Below, piece after piece: positions 39,524-48,846 of a stretch of 64,000 nt of DNA. The translations under genes and the position numbers were made by a program. A model generated the notes under the pieces. The model had not been told where the DNA came from and ran no database searches. It saw only the letters and a list, made by a program, of their open reading frames with translations. The stretch's first letter is position 1. Each line of letters begins with the position of its first letter. The DNA comes from Candidatus Alistipes faecigallinarum (lineage in GTDB: Bacteria; Bacteroidota; Bacteroidia; Bacteroidales; Rikenellaceae): assembly GCA_019115605.1 (NCBI GenBank), contig DXDG01000019.1, positions 62,001 to 126,000 of the forward strand, written 5' to 3'.

Positions 39524-42500
39524 ATGAAACGGATCCTGTGGATTTGGTGTGTGTTGCTGCTGCTCGCGGCCCCTGCCGGGGCCGCGGTGCGGCGCAACGT
39601 GCTTTCGAACGACAGCGGGCTGTCGAACAGTTCGGTAACCTGCATCCACCAGGATTCGCTCGGCGTGCTCTGGCTCGGCACGTGGGACGGCCTGAACCGT
39701 TACGACGGCTCGGAGTTCCGCGTCTACAAGTTCCAGCCCGACAATCCGAATACGATCTCGAACAACGTCATCCGCCGCATCGTCGAGGAGTCGTACGGCA
39801 TCCTCTGGGTCGCCACCGACTACGGCATCAACCGCATCGACGTCCGCAACGACCGCATCGAACGCTTCTACCCGGGCTATGAGGCGAGCAGCCCCGTCGG
39901 GGAGCGCTCCTTTTCCGTGGCGGCGTCGCCCGACGGCGAGCTCTTCTGCTCGTCGCTGGGGTGGGGCATCGCCCGCTACGACGACAGCCGGGGGCAGTTT
40001 GCGGCCCTCAACGTGCCGCAGGTCAATACCTCGGCGGTGCGTATGCTCCGGGCTCCTGCTCCGGGACGGCTGCTGCTGCTCACCACATCGGGCGATCTGT
40101 TCGAGGTGCGCTGCGCCGTTGCGGCATCGGGAGAGCCCGAGGCGGTCGCGACGGCGCCGCTGCTTTCGGGGCAGCGGGTCGCGGCGCTCTTCGATACGCC
40201 GCAGCGGACCTACATCGCCACGGAGGAGTCCCTCCTCTGGGTCTACGACAACGCCTCGGGCAAGCTCTCGCTCTTCGTGCGCCTGCCGCTTCCGCCTGCC
40301 GCCAAGGAGCGGCTCTGCGCCGTTGCCGAAACCCCTTCGGGACGCCTCGTCTGCGCCTTTACGGGCTCCGACACCCGCCTCTTCGACCCCGCGACGGGGA
40401 CCTTTTCGCCGCTCCGGGAGCTTGCCGGCGTTCCGGTGCTCTCGCTGCTGGAGGGCTCGCAGGAGATTCTCTGGGCGGGCAGCGACGGTCAGGGGGTGTT
40501 GAGCCTCTACGAGGATGACCTGGAGTTCAACCGCACGGACAACCAGCAGCTCTTCGACGGGAAGAGCGCCCCGGTGCGGGCCTTTTACGAGGATGCGCGC
40601 GGCAACCTCTACATCGCCACGAAGGGCAACGGCATCCGCGTGCTGCGGCCGGACGGACATGCGGGCGGGAGTTACGACCGTTCGAACGGCCTGGGCAGCG
40701 CCTCGGTTTACGCCCTGGCCGCGGGCGGCCACGACGATCTGTTCATCGGCCACGACGGCGAGGGGCTCAACGTCCTGTCGCTCGCCACGGGGCGCCTCAC
40801 GACGCTCGATCCGCTGCCGGGGGGCCGCTTCGGTTCGGTCTACGCCATCCTGCGCGACACGGTGAACGACCGGCTGTGGCTCGGCACGAACGGATACGGA
40901 CTCGTCGGACTGCGGCTGTGCCGCGCGGCCGACGGGCGTTACGAAATTCTCGACCAGCGGATCTACGTCAACGACAAGGAGGATGCGGCGTCGTTGAGCA
41001 ACAACGGCGTCTTCGCGATCGCCCCGGCGGACAGCGGACGGCTGTGGCTCGGCACGCGCGGCGGAGGCCTGAACCGCTTCGACCCCGCGACGGGCCGTTT
41101 CGAGGTCCACACGACCGCCACGGACGCCCGTCCGATCAGCAGCAACGACATCCTTTCGCTCTATGTGTCCCGCGATTCGACACTCTGGATCGGCACCGGA
41201 TACGGACTCAACCGGCTGATCCGGGAGCGGGACGGATCGATCTCCTTCCGCCGGTACACCGAGAGGGAGGGGCTTCCCAACAACACCGTCCACGGCATTC
41301 TGGAGGACGATGCGGGCGATCTGTGGCTGAGCACGAACAAGGGATTGGCGCGGCTCGACCCCGCGACGGGCCAGGTGGTCAGCTACTACCGTTTCAAGGG
41401 GCTGCAGGGCAACGAATTCTCCGACGGCGCCTACTACCGCACCCCTTCGGGCGAGATGTTCTTCGGCGGGGTGGAGGGCTTCAACCGCTTCGATCCCGAC
41501 GACATCCATCTGCGCGACTATGCGCCCCGCGTGCTGCTGCAGGGCTTCACCGTGCGGCAGAATCCGCTGCCCGACTTCCACCCGGACCGGGAGATCGTCC
41601 TGGCGCACAACGAGAACTTCTTCACCGTGCGTTTCGCGGCCCTGGAGTACATCCGCAACGAGAGCTGCGAATATGCCTACATCCTGCGGGGCTTCAACGA
41701 CGACTGGGTCTATACGGGTACGGACAACACGGCGGTCTTCACCAACGTGCCGCCCGGAAACTACACGTTTTCGGTGCGGGCGACCAACGGCGACAAGGTT
41801 TGGGGCGACTGCGAGACGACGCTGCACATCCGCGTGCGGCCGCCGTGGTGGAACACGACGCTGGCCTATGTGGCCTACCTGCTGCTGCTCGCCGGAGCGG
41901 TCTATGCGGTCTACTTCATCGCCAACGAACGCATCGAGCAGCGGCGCAGCCTGCTCATCGAGTCGATGAACCGTGCGCAGCAGCGCGAAAGCTACGAGGC
42001 GAAGCTGCGTTTCTTCACCTCCATCGCCCACGAGTTCTGCACGCCGCTGACGCTCATCTACGGCTCCGGGGAGCAGCTGCTCGGAAGCTACAGCCTCGCT
42101 CCGGAGGTGGTGCGCCACGTGCGGATCATCCGCAACAACGCGGCGCGCATGCAGCGTCTGATCGGCGAGCTGATGGACTTCCGCCGCGCCGATACGGGCC
42201 ATTACAAGCCCCGTTATGCGGAGGTCGATGCCGCGGAGCTGCTTTCGTCGCTCGTCGACAACTTCAACGACGTGATCGAGCAGCGGCGCATCGACCTGCA
42301 TCTGTCGCTGCCCGCGGCCGGGGCCGTGATCGTGAGCGACCGCGATGCCCTGGAGAAGATCTTCAGCAACCTGGTCTCCAACGCCTGCAAATATACGCCC
42401 GGCGGCGGCTGGATCTCGCTGACGCTCGAAACCGGGGTGTCGGGCACGCGGCTGCGGATCGCCAACTCGGGCAAGGGCATCAAACCCGAGGATATCGGCA

Positions 42501-43582
42501 ACGTCTTCAACCGTTTCGAGATCCTCGACAACTTCGAACGTTCGGCCAGCGAGGGGCGCGTCATGCGCAACGGCATCGGGCTGGCGCTGGCCAAGAGCCT
42601 TGCGGAGGCGCTCGGCGGCACGCTCACGGTCATAAGCGAACCGGGAAAGAGCACGACCTTCACCCTCACGCTGCCCGTCGTCGAGCGGTCGCTGATTGCC
42701 GGAGAGCCGCCGACCCCGCCCTCCCCGCAGCCTGCGCACGCTTCGTACTCCCCGCAGCGGGAGGCCGAACCGCTCTCCGGTGCGGAGCAGACACTGCCGG
42801 TCCCCGGCCGCGAGACGGCTGAGGCGACGATCCTCATCGTCGATGACGAGCGACAGATGCGCGACCTGGTGGCCGAGATCCTCGGCACGTCGTACACGGT
42901 GCTCCAGGCGGCCGATGGTGAGGAGGCGATCGCGATTCTCAAGCGCCGCCGCCCGGATCTGATCTTGAGCGACGTGAACATGCCGCGCCTGGACGGTCTC
43001 GGACTGCTCCGCTACCTCAAGCAGAACGAGATCACGCGCTACATTCCCTTTGTCTTCCTGGCCTTCAAGACCGATGTCGAGCAGGAGATCCACGGTTACG
43101 AGCTGGGCGGCGACGGCTATATCGCCAAGCCGTTTCATCCCAAGCACCTGCAGGCCGTCGTGCAGCAGATCCTCACCAACCGCCGCTCGCTGCGCAGCTA
43201 CTACAACTCGGCGATTTCCACGGCCGACGTCTACGAGGGCAACACGATCGACGCCGACGACAAGAAGTTCATCGTGCAGCTCACGCGGATCATCGAGGAG
43301 AACCTCACGGACGAGAACCTCTCGCTCAACTTCCTTTGCGACAAGATGTGCGTGAGCCGCATGAGCCTCTACCGCAAGATCAAGGAGATCACGCAGACGA
43401 CGCCGAGCGAATACATCCGCAAGGTGAAGCTCCGCCACGCCACGCACCTGCTCCGCACGACGGGCATGACGATCCAGGAGGTGATGTTCTGCTCGGGCTT
43501 CAACAACAAGTCCTACTTCTACCGCGAATTTGCGAAGGAGTACCACATGTCGCCGCGCGAGATGCGCGAGCGGGGCGAATAG
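39524..43582 (+). CDS. Hybrid two-component system regulator (beta-propeller sensor, HK, receiver, AraC-type HTH)
   Basis: VLWLGTWDGLNRYDG repeats, Y_Y_Y-like domain, FFTSIAHEFCTPLTLIYG, ILIVDDERQMRDLV..SDVNMPRLDG, C-terminal AraC HTH. Confidence 0.95.
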   Translation: MKRILWIWCVLLLLAAPAGAAVRRNVLSNDSGLSNSSVTCIHQDSLGVLWLGTWDGLNRYDGSEFRVYKFQPDNPNTISNNVIRRIVEESYGILWVATDYGINRIDVRNDRIERFYPGYEASSPVGERSFSVAASPDGELFCSSLGWGIARYDDSRGQFAALNVPQVNTSAVRMLRAPAPGRLLLLTTSGDLFEVRCAVAASGEPEAVATAPLLSGQRVAALFDTPQRTYIATEESLLWVYDNASGKLSLFVRLPLPPAAKERLCAVAETPSGRLVCAFTGSDTRLFDPATGTFSPLRELAGVPVLSLLEGSQEILWAGSDGQGVLSLYEDDLEFNRTDNQQLFDGKSAPVRAFYEDARGNLYIATKGNGIRVLRPDGHAGGSYDRSNGLGSASVYALAAGGHDDLFIGHDGEGLNVLSLATGRLTTLDPLPGGRFGSVYAILRDTVNDRLWLGTNGYGLVGLRLCRAADGRYEILDQRIYVNDKEDAASLSNNGVFAIAPADSGRLWLGTRGGGLNRFDPATGRFEVHTTATDARPISSNDILSLYVSRDSTLWIGTGYGLNRLIRERDGSISFRRYTEREGLPNNTVHGILEDDAGDLWLSTNKGLARLDPATGQVVSYYRFKGLQGNEFSDGAYYRTPSGEMFFGGVEGFNRFDPDDIHLRDYAPRVLLQGFTVRQNPLPDFHPDREIVLAHNENFFTVRFAALEYIRNESCEYAYILRGFNDDWVYTGTDNTAVFTNVPPGNYTFSVRATNGDKVWGDCETTLHIRVRPPWWNTTLAYVAYLLLLAGAVYAVYFIANERIEQRRSLLIESMNRAQQRESYEAKLRFFTSIAHEFCTPLTLIYGSGEQLLGSYSLAPEVVRHVRIIRNNAARMQRLIGELMDFRRADTGHYKPRYAEVDAAELLSSLVDNFNDVIEQRRIDLHLSLPAAGAVIVSDRDALEKIFSNLVSNACKYTPGGGWISLTLETGVSGTRLRIANSGKGIKPEDIGNVFNRFEILDNFERSASEGRVMRNGIGLALAKSLAEALGGTLTVISEPGKSTTFTLTLPVVERSLIAGEPPTPPSPQPAHASYSPQREAEPLSGAEQTLPVPGRETAEATILIVDDERQMRDLVAEILGTSYTVLQAADGEEAIAILKRRRPDLILSDVNMPRLDGLGLLRYLKQNEITRYIPFVFLAFKTDVEQEIHGYELGGDGYIAKPFHPKHLQAVVQQILTNRRSLRSYYNSAISTADVYEGNTIDADDKKFIVQLTRIIEENLTDENLSLNFLCDKMCVSRMSLYRKIKEITQTTPSEYIRKVKLRHATHLLRTTGMTIQEVMFCSGFNNKSYFYREFAKEYHMSPREMRERGE

Positions 43583-43628
43583 CGCTTCGCGGCGCCGTTT
43601 GATCACGTTACCATACGAAACGGATACA

Positions 43629-43666
43629 ATAGTGTACTCCCGGCCGCCGGGGGTATGCTATCTTTG
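43629..43666 (+). promoter_or_regulatory. Promoter/operator C (upstream of MFS)
   Basis: ATAGTGTAC-N21-TATCTTTG; same spacing as elements A and B. Confidence 0.6.
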
Positions 43667-43689
43667 TTGTGCGATACCAAACTACTGAC

Positions 43690-44973
43690 ATGAAAGAAGC
43701 CACCGCCGCCAGGCCGAAGCACGGAGTGCTCTACCGGGCCCTGTCGGAATTCAGACACTTCGGCACCTATCCGTTCAACATGCGGATTCTGCTCCTGACG
43801 AACATGCTCTACGCCTTCGTCCTTCCGGTCGTCGAGCTCTTCGTCGGCACCTACATCATGCGCAACAGCTCGGAGCTCGCCTACGTCGTGGGCTACCAGC
43901 TGGCCGTCTACACGGGCATCCCGATCACGTTCCTCGTCAACGGATTCCTCATGCGCCGCATCCGCATCGCGCACCTCTACTCGTTCGGCATGCTGTTGAG
44001 CGGCGTCTCGATGGCGGTGATGATGTCGCTCGAGACGCTCGAACTGGGCGGAATCATCCTCGCGGGCCTCATCATGGGCCTCTCGTATGGATTCTTCTGG
44101 GCCAACCGCGACTTCCTGGCCCTGGCCTCGACCGACGACGGCAACCGCAACTACTACTACGGGCTGGAGAGCTTCTTCAATACGGTGGCCAGCGTCGTCG
44201 TGCCGGGCATGATCGGCGCCTTCCTTGGCGCCACGGCCGACCACGGCTGGTTTGCGGGCAACATCAACTTCGCCTATAAGCTCGTTACGCTCTTCGTCTT
44301 CGTGCTGACGATCGTCGCCTCGACGGTCGTCATGCGGGGCCGCTTCGCCGAGCCGAAGCACGATCGCTTCCTCTTCCGGCGCTTCGACACCCTCTGGTGG
44401 CGGATGATGCGCCTCGCCGTGCTGAAGGGCATCGCCCAGGGCTATATCGTTACGGCCCCCTCGATGCTCGTGATGACGCTCGTGGGCAACGAGACGACGC
44501 TCGGCACGCTGCAGTCCATCGGCGCCATCGTCTCGGCCGTGCTGCTCTACCTGCTGGGGCGCTTCACCACCTCGCACCACCGCGTGGCGATCTTCTCCGC
44601 CGGTCTGCTGCTCTTCGCCCTCGGCGGGGCCTTCAATGCCGCGCTCTACTCGGCCGCGGGGGTGATTGTCTTCATGCTCTGCCTCGTGCTCGGTCGGCCG
44701 CTGATGGATCTGGGCTACTTCCCGCTCCAGCTGCGCGTGATCGACTGCGTGAGCCGCCGCGAACACCGCAACTCCTACGCCTACATCTTCATCCACGAAT
44801 TTGCGCTCTACCTGGGCCGTTTCTTCGGCTGCGGGCTCTTCATCGTCCTGACTCTTGCCGTTTCGGACACCTTCGCGATCCGCTATGCGCTGCTGATTAT
44901 CGGCGTCATCCAGCTGATCTCGATTCCGATTGCCCGCGGAATTACCCATACGCTCGATCAATCGGAGCGTTGA
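43690..44973 (+). CDS. MFS transporter
   Basis: 12-TM-like hydrophobic profile; LVVGYQLAVYTGIPITFLVNGFLMRRIRIAHLYSFGM; ATG at 43690 (MKEATAARPKHG) preferred. Confidence 0.85.
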   Translation: MKEATAARPKHGVLYRALSEFRHFGTYPFNMRILLLTNMLYAFVLPVVELFVGTYIMRNSSELAYVVGYQLAVYTGIPITFLVNGFLMRRIRIAHLYSFGMLLSGVSMAVMMSLETLELGGIILAGLIMGLSYGFFWANRDFLALASTDDGNRNYYYGLESFFNTVASVVVPGMIGAFLGATADHGWFAGNINFAYKLVTLFVFVLTIVASTVVMRGRFAEPKHDRFLFRRFDTLWWRMMRLAVLKGIAQGYIVTAPSMLVMTLVGNETTLGTLQSIGAIVSAVLLYLLGRFTTSHHRVAIFSAGLLLFALGGAFNAALYSAAGVIVFMLCLVLGRPLMDLGYFPLQLRVIDCVSRREHRNSYAYIFIHEFALYLGRFFGCGLFIVLTLAVSDTFAIRYALLIIGVIQLISIPIARGITHTLDQSER

Positions 44974-45096
44974 TGCACGCGATGCGGCGCCGGGTGCGGA
45001 TTCCCGGCGTCTGCTCGCCGGACAGTTATCACATAGTTTAGGTTTTGGCAGAGGACGTCAGCGCCGTGAGGCAGCCGGCGTCTTCGTTTTTTGTGC

Positions 45097-45160
45097 GGGC
45101 ATCTCCCGGGCGGGTTCCGGGGGCATCTTCCGGGCATCTTCCGGGTATCTTTCGGGCAGG
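45097..45160. repeat. Degenerate ~11-bp tandem repeat (CGGGCATCTTC)
   Basis: cgggcatctcccgggcgggttccgggggcatcttccgggcatcttccgggtatctttcgggcag. Confidence 0.75.
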
Positions 45161-45199
45161 TTTCGAACATGCCTCGGGCGGGTGCGGGCCGGAAAAAGA

Positions 45200-45230
45200 A
45201 TCCGGGAGCCGCCCGCAGGCGCTCCCGGAT
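45200..45230 (-). terminator. Rho-independent terminator of the minus-strand SGNH gene
   Basis: ATCCGGGAGC-CGCCCGCAGGC-GCTCCCGGAT; on the minus strand followed by TCTTTTTCC. Confidence 0.75.
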
Positions 45231-45260
45231 CCGGAAGAAGGGTGTTTTTTCGAGTGGGTG

Positions 45261-46640
45261 TCAGAGTTTGCGGAGCTCGACCTTCCGCACGACGGGTTTG
45301 TTGATGCGGTAGATCTGGTCGATGAGCAGCTCCTGCTCCCGTTCGCGCGCCTCGCGTACGGCCGGGTGCATGAGCTTCGCGTAGTTGTCGCGCTGGGCGC
45401 CCACCCAGCCGTTCTTGCTCTTCTCGCGGTCGAGCACCTCGACGGCGTGGCGGTCGTTGGCGTCGAGCAGCCCGCGGTCCTGGAAGAAGTCGTACTGCAT
45501 CCAGGCGTAGTCGCGGAAGTTGCGCTCGATCTCCCAGCGGTACTCGTTCAGGTACATCACCGCCTGGGCCTGCCGGTACTGCGGGGTCCAGGTGATCTGG
45601 GCGAGGTTGATGCCTTTGGCCAGCTCCTCGGCGCTCCACGAGCCGATCTGCTCGCCGTCGATGCAGACGGCATAGGTGCCCTTGAGCCCCTTGACCGTGA
45701 GCATCTCGCGGTTCATCTCCTCGACAAACGGGACGAGCTTGGCGGCATGGGCCTGTCCGCGCTTCATGCCCCAGCCGCGGGCCACGGTGTCCATCGGGTA
45801 GGGCAGGGCGTTGGCCAGGTAGTCGAACGAGAGGTTGCGGCCCGCCTTTTGAAGGTTCGTGATCCGGCAGTTCGAGGCCTTGAGGATCTCCCGCTTCGAG
45901 GCGTCGATGCAGACGTCGGCAACCTCCTTGCCGGCAAAGCCCTGGGCCTTGAGGAAGAGGTAGGCCATGACCATGTGGCCGTCGTTGTCGGGATGGACGC
46001 GGTCGCCGCCCGAGAGCGTGAAGCCCGGATCGGTGGCCTGCACGCGCTCGCCGAGTTCGGTCATCGGGGCGTTGTAGTCGATGAACTCCCAGCCGTGGGC
46101 CTCGGCCGACTCCTTCTGAAACTCCACGACACGCTGCATGACGGCGTTCTTGCCGTGGAAGGGCTCGTTGCCCTCGATCTTTGCCGTCTCGTCGTAGGGC
46201 GAGCTGCCGATCATCACCACGCGCACGCCGTCGAGCCCCTCAAGGCGCTGCTCCATCTTTTTGTAATTCTCCAGACACTCCTGGTAGCGGGCTTCGCCGA
46301 AGGCCTCGGCATTGTCGCCGTTGTACTCGAAGTAGCCCGTGTCGTTCATGCCGAAGGTTACGGTGAGCACCGTCGGACGCTTGCTGAAGACATCGCCGTC
46401 GAGACGCTTGTACATCATGCCGGCGGTCTCGCCGCCGATGCCGGCGTTGTACATCCGCAGGTTCATGTACGGGAAGCGGGTCATGTAGTAGAGCCAGATG
46501 TAGGAGTGGTAGTGTCCGCCGTCGGTGATGCTGTTGCCCAGGTAGACGACGCGGTCGCCCTCCTTGAAGGGTGCGATCGTCTGTGCCGCGGCGGAGCTGC
46601 CGAGCAGGGCCGCCGCAAGGATCCATGCGATTTTTTTCAT
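45261..46640 (-). CDS. SGNH/GDSL-type hydrolase, 459 aa
   Basis: DRVVYLGNSITDGGHYHSYIW, NAGIGGETAGMM, VTFGMNDTGYF, DRVHPDNDGHMVMAY. Confidence 0.9.
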   Translation of the reverse strand: MKKIAWILAAALLGSSAAAQTIAPFKEGDRVVYLGNSITDGGHYHSYIWLYYMTRFPYMNLRMYNAGIGGETAGMMYKRLDGDVFSKRPTVLTVTFGMNDTGYFEYNGDNAEAFGEARYQECLENYKKMEQRLEGLDGVRVVMIGSSPYDETAKIEGNEPFHGKNAVMQRVVEFQKESAEAHGWEFIDYNAPMTELGERVQATDPGFTLSGGDRVHPDNDGHMVMAYLFLKAQGFAGKEVADVCIDASKREILKASNCRITNLQKAGRNLSFDYLANALPYPMDTVARGWGMKRGQAHAAKLVPFVEEMNREMLTVKGLKGTYAVCIDGEQIGSWSAEELAKGINLAQITWTPQYRQAQAVMYLNEYRWEIERNFRDYAWMQYDFFQDRGLLDANDRHAVEVLDREKSKNGWVGAQRDNYAKLMHPAVREAREREQELLIDQIYRINKPVVRKVELRKL

Positions 46641-46667
46641 TTTTCTATCGGTTTTTTAGGTCTGTTG

Positions 46668-48836
46668 TCATTCGTAGGAGGGGGGAAGCACCTCGCGCCC
46701 CCATTTTCCCGAGGGTTTTGCGGCCGTCGAGAAGTCGATTTCGGCGCCGTCGGCCAGCTCCTTCCAGTCGATCCACGCCCGGTTGATCGGCTGCCCGTCG
46801 AGGCGTACGCCCGTGGTGTAGATCCGGCTCTCGGAGCCGCCGCGGATCGTCAGGTCGCCGCCCTTGAGGTGCAGGGTGATCCGCTCGAAGAGGGGCGTGC
46901 TGAGCGTGAAGCCCCCGACACCCGGGATCATCGGGTAGAGTCCCGAGCAGGCGAAGACGTACCACGCGCCCATCGTCCCCAGGTCGTCGTTGCCCGGAAG
47001 GCCGTCCACGGCGCTCGAATACTCCGTGTCGAGCGTGCGGCGGATCACCTCCGAGGCCTTGTCGGGGCGTCCCACCCAGTTGTAGACCCACGGTATGTGG
47101 AAGCTGGGCTCGTTGCCCGCGGCGAACCACGGGTCGTTGTAGCCGGCGTCGAGGCGCACGAAGAACTCGTCGAGACGCCGCTCGGCCGCCTCCCTTCCGC
47201 CGATTGTCTCGATCAGCCCGCCCAGGTCGTAGGGCACCATCCAGAAGTAGTTCTTGTAGGTCGATTCGCGCCAGTCGTCGCCGAGCGGTTTCCAGCTGCC
47301 GTCGGCGTTGCGCGACTGCAGCCATCCCGTTTCGGGGTTGTAGAGGTTGCGCCACGAACGGGCGAAGTGGAAGTAGCGCCAGCTGGCGAACTCGTCGCCC
47401 ACGGCATGCAGCGCGAACTGCCCGATGGCGAAGTCCGCGGAGGTGTATTCGAGCTGTTCGGAGGCGTTCCAGTACCCCTTGTCGAGATATTGCTGCAACC
47501 CGGGACGCTCCTCGACCTGCTGCGAGCGGGCGCCGGGCTTTTCGGCGTTCACGCGCATGATCTGGAAGAGCGGGTAGGGGTCGTAGTCCCGGGCTCCGAA
47601 GGCCCAGGCGTTTGCCACGAGGATCGGCGTGGGGTCGCCCTGCATGACGCCCGTCTCGATGTTGGCCATCACCCAGCGCGGGAAGGCGCCGCCCGACTGC
47701 TCGGCGAAGTCGCGGTGCGAGAGCACGACGTCCGACGCCACGTCGGGGAAGAGCATCGCCAGCAGTTGGATCTGCGTGCGGTAGGTGTCCCAGTTGCTGA
47801 AGGAGGTGTACTGGCGGCTGCGCGTGCGGTGGATGCGGAAGTCGGCACCCATGTACTCGCCGTTGACGTCGCTGCAGAGGTTCGGGTGGATCATCGCCCG
47901 GTAGAGGTGCGTGTAGAACTGCCCGATGCGGTCGGGGTTCGTGCCCTCGACCTCGATGCGGCCCAGCACATCGTTCCACGCCTGCTCGGCGGCCTGCTGC
48001 ACGGCGGCGAAGTCCCACGAGGCGTTCTCCGTGCGGAGGTTCTCGCGGGCATTCTCCACCGAGACGTACGAGACGCCGATGCGGTACTGGATCGTGCGTC
48101 CCCGCTTCAGGTCGAAGGTGAAGTAGACGCCCGACTCGGCGCCCTCGGCAAAGCGGCCGCCGCGCGTGAGCGTGTCATCCTTCCAGATGCCCGTCTCGGC
48201 GGCTTCGGTGTCGAATTCGGCGACGAAGTAGACCTTGTAGGGGGTGCGGATGCCGCAGAAGTTGCCGCCCTCGGCATAGCCCTCGCAGCTTGCGGGGCCC
48301 GTGATGACGACGGCCGCGCGGTCGATCGGCGTCGCGGCGACGCCCGCGCCGATGATCACCGTGCCGAAGGCATCCTCCGCCGGGTATTCATAACGGGCCA
48401 TGCCCGTGCGCGGGGTTACCGTGAGGTGCGCCCGGACGCGCTCCTCGACCGTGGCTTCGTAGTAGCCGGCATGTCCGGCCTCCTGCGAGACATCGACGCG
48501 GTGTTCGAGGATGTTGCCCGGCGAGACGTCGAGGCGTCCCGGCAGCGGGAAGGTGGGGAAGTTGCCCATGTGGGCGCAGCCTCCGCCGCTGAGCTGGTTG
48601 ATGACGAAGCCGCCCCGCTTCGAAAAGTAGGTGGGGGTGAACTGCACCATGCCGAAGGGGTAGGTGGCTCCCGGGTAGAGGTATCCCGAGGTGAGGCCCA
48701 CGCCCTGCGTGCCGGTGAAGACATTGACCTGCAGGGCGCGGTTCGGCGCCGGCTCCTGGGCCCGTGCGGGTCCTTGTGCCAGGAGCAGGCTGCCGGCGAG
48801 GGCTGCTGCGGCGGTTTTCAGTGTGCGTGCGAACAT
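46668..48836 (-). CDS. GH92 family alpha-mannosidase-like (paralogue 1)
   Basis: NVFTGTQGVGLTSGYLYPGATYPFGMVQFTP, LPGNDDLGTMGAWYVFACSGLYP. ATG at 48836. Confidence 0.92.
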   Translation of the reverse strand: MFARTLKTAAAALAGSLLLAQGPARAQEPAPNRALQVNVFTGTQGVGLTSGYLYPGATYPFGMVQFTPTYFSKRGGFVINQLSGGGCAHMGNFPTFPLPGRLDVSPGNILEHRVDVSQEAGHAGYYEATVEERVRAHLTVTPRTGMARYEYPAEDAFGTVIIGAGVAATPIDRAAVVITGPASCEGYAEGGNFCGIRTPYKVYFVAEFDTEAAETGIWKDDTLTRGGRFAEGAESGVYFTFDLKRGRTIQYRIGVSYVSVENARENLRTENASWDFAAVQQAAEQAWNDVLGRIEVEGTNPDRIGQFYTHLYRAMIHPNLCSDVNGEYMGADFRIHRTRSRQYTSFSNWDTYRTQIQLLAMLFPDVASDVVLSHRDFAEQSGGAFPRWVMANIETGVMQGDPTPILVANAWAFGARDYDPYPLFQIMRVNAEKPGARSQQVEERPGLQQYLDKGYWNASEQLEYTSADFAIGQFALHAVGDEFASWRYFHFARSWRNLYNPETGWLQSRNADGSWKPLGDDWRESTYKNYFWMVPYDLGGLIETIGGREAAERRLDEFFVRLDAGYNDPWFAAGNEPSFHIPWVYNWVGRPDKASEVIRRTLDTEYSSAVDGLPGNDDLGTMGAWYVFACSGLYPMIPGVGGFTLSTPLFERITLHLKGGDLTIRGGSESRIYTTGVRLDGQPINRAWIDWKELADGAEIDFSTAAKPSGKWGREVLPPSYE

Positions 48837-48846
48837 GGCGGTTGTC

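Noticed and set aside
36277-39681. 1134-aa minus-strand ORF
   Set aside because: Antisense to SGNH and sialate esterase genes, both with intact catalytic motifs.
39491-43606. 1371-aa minus-strand ORF
   Set aside because: Antisense to the HTCS gene; composition of a shadow frame.
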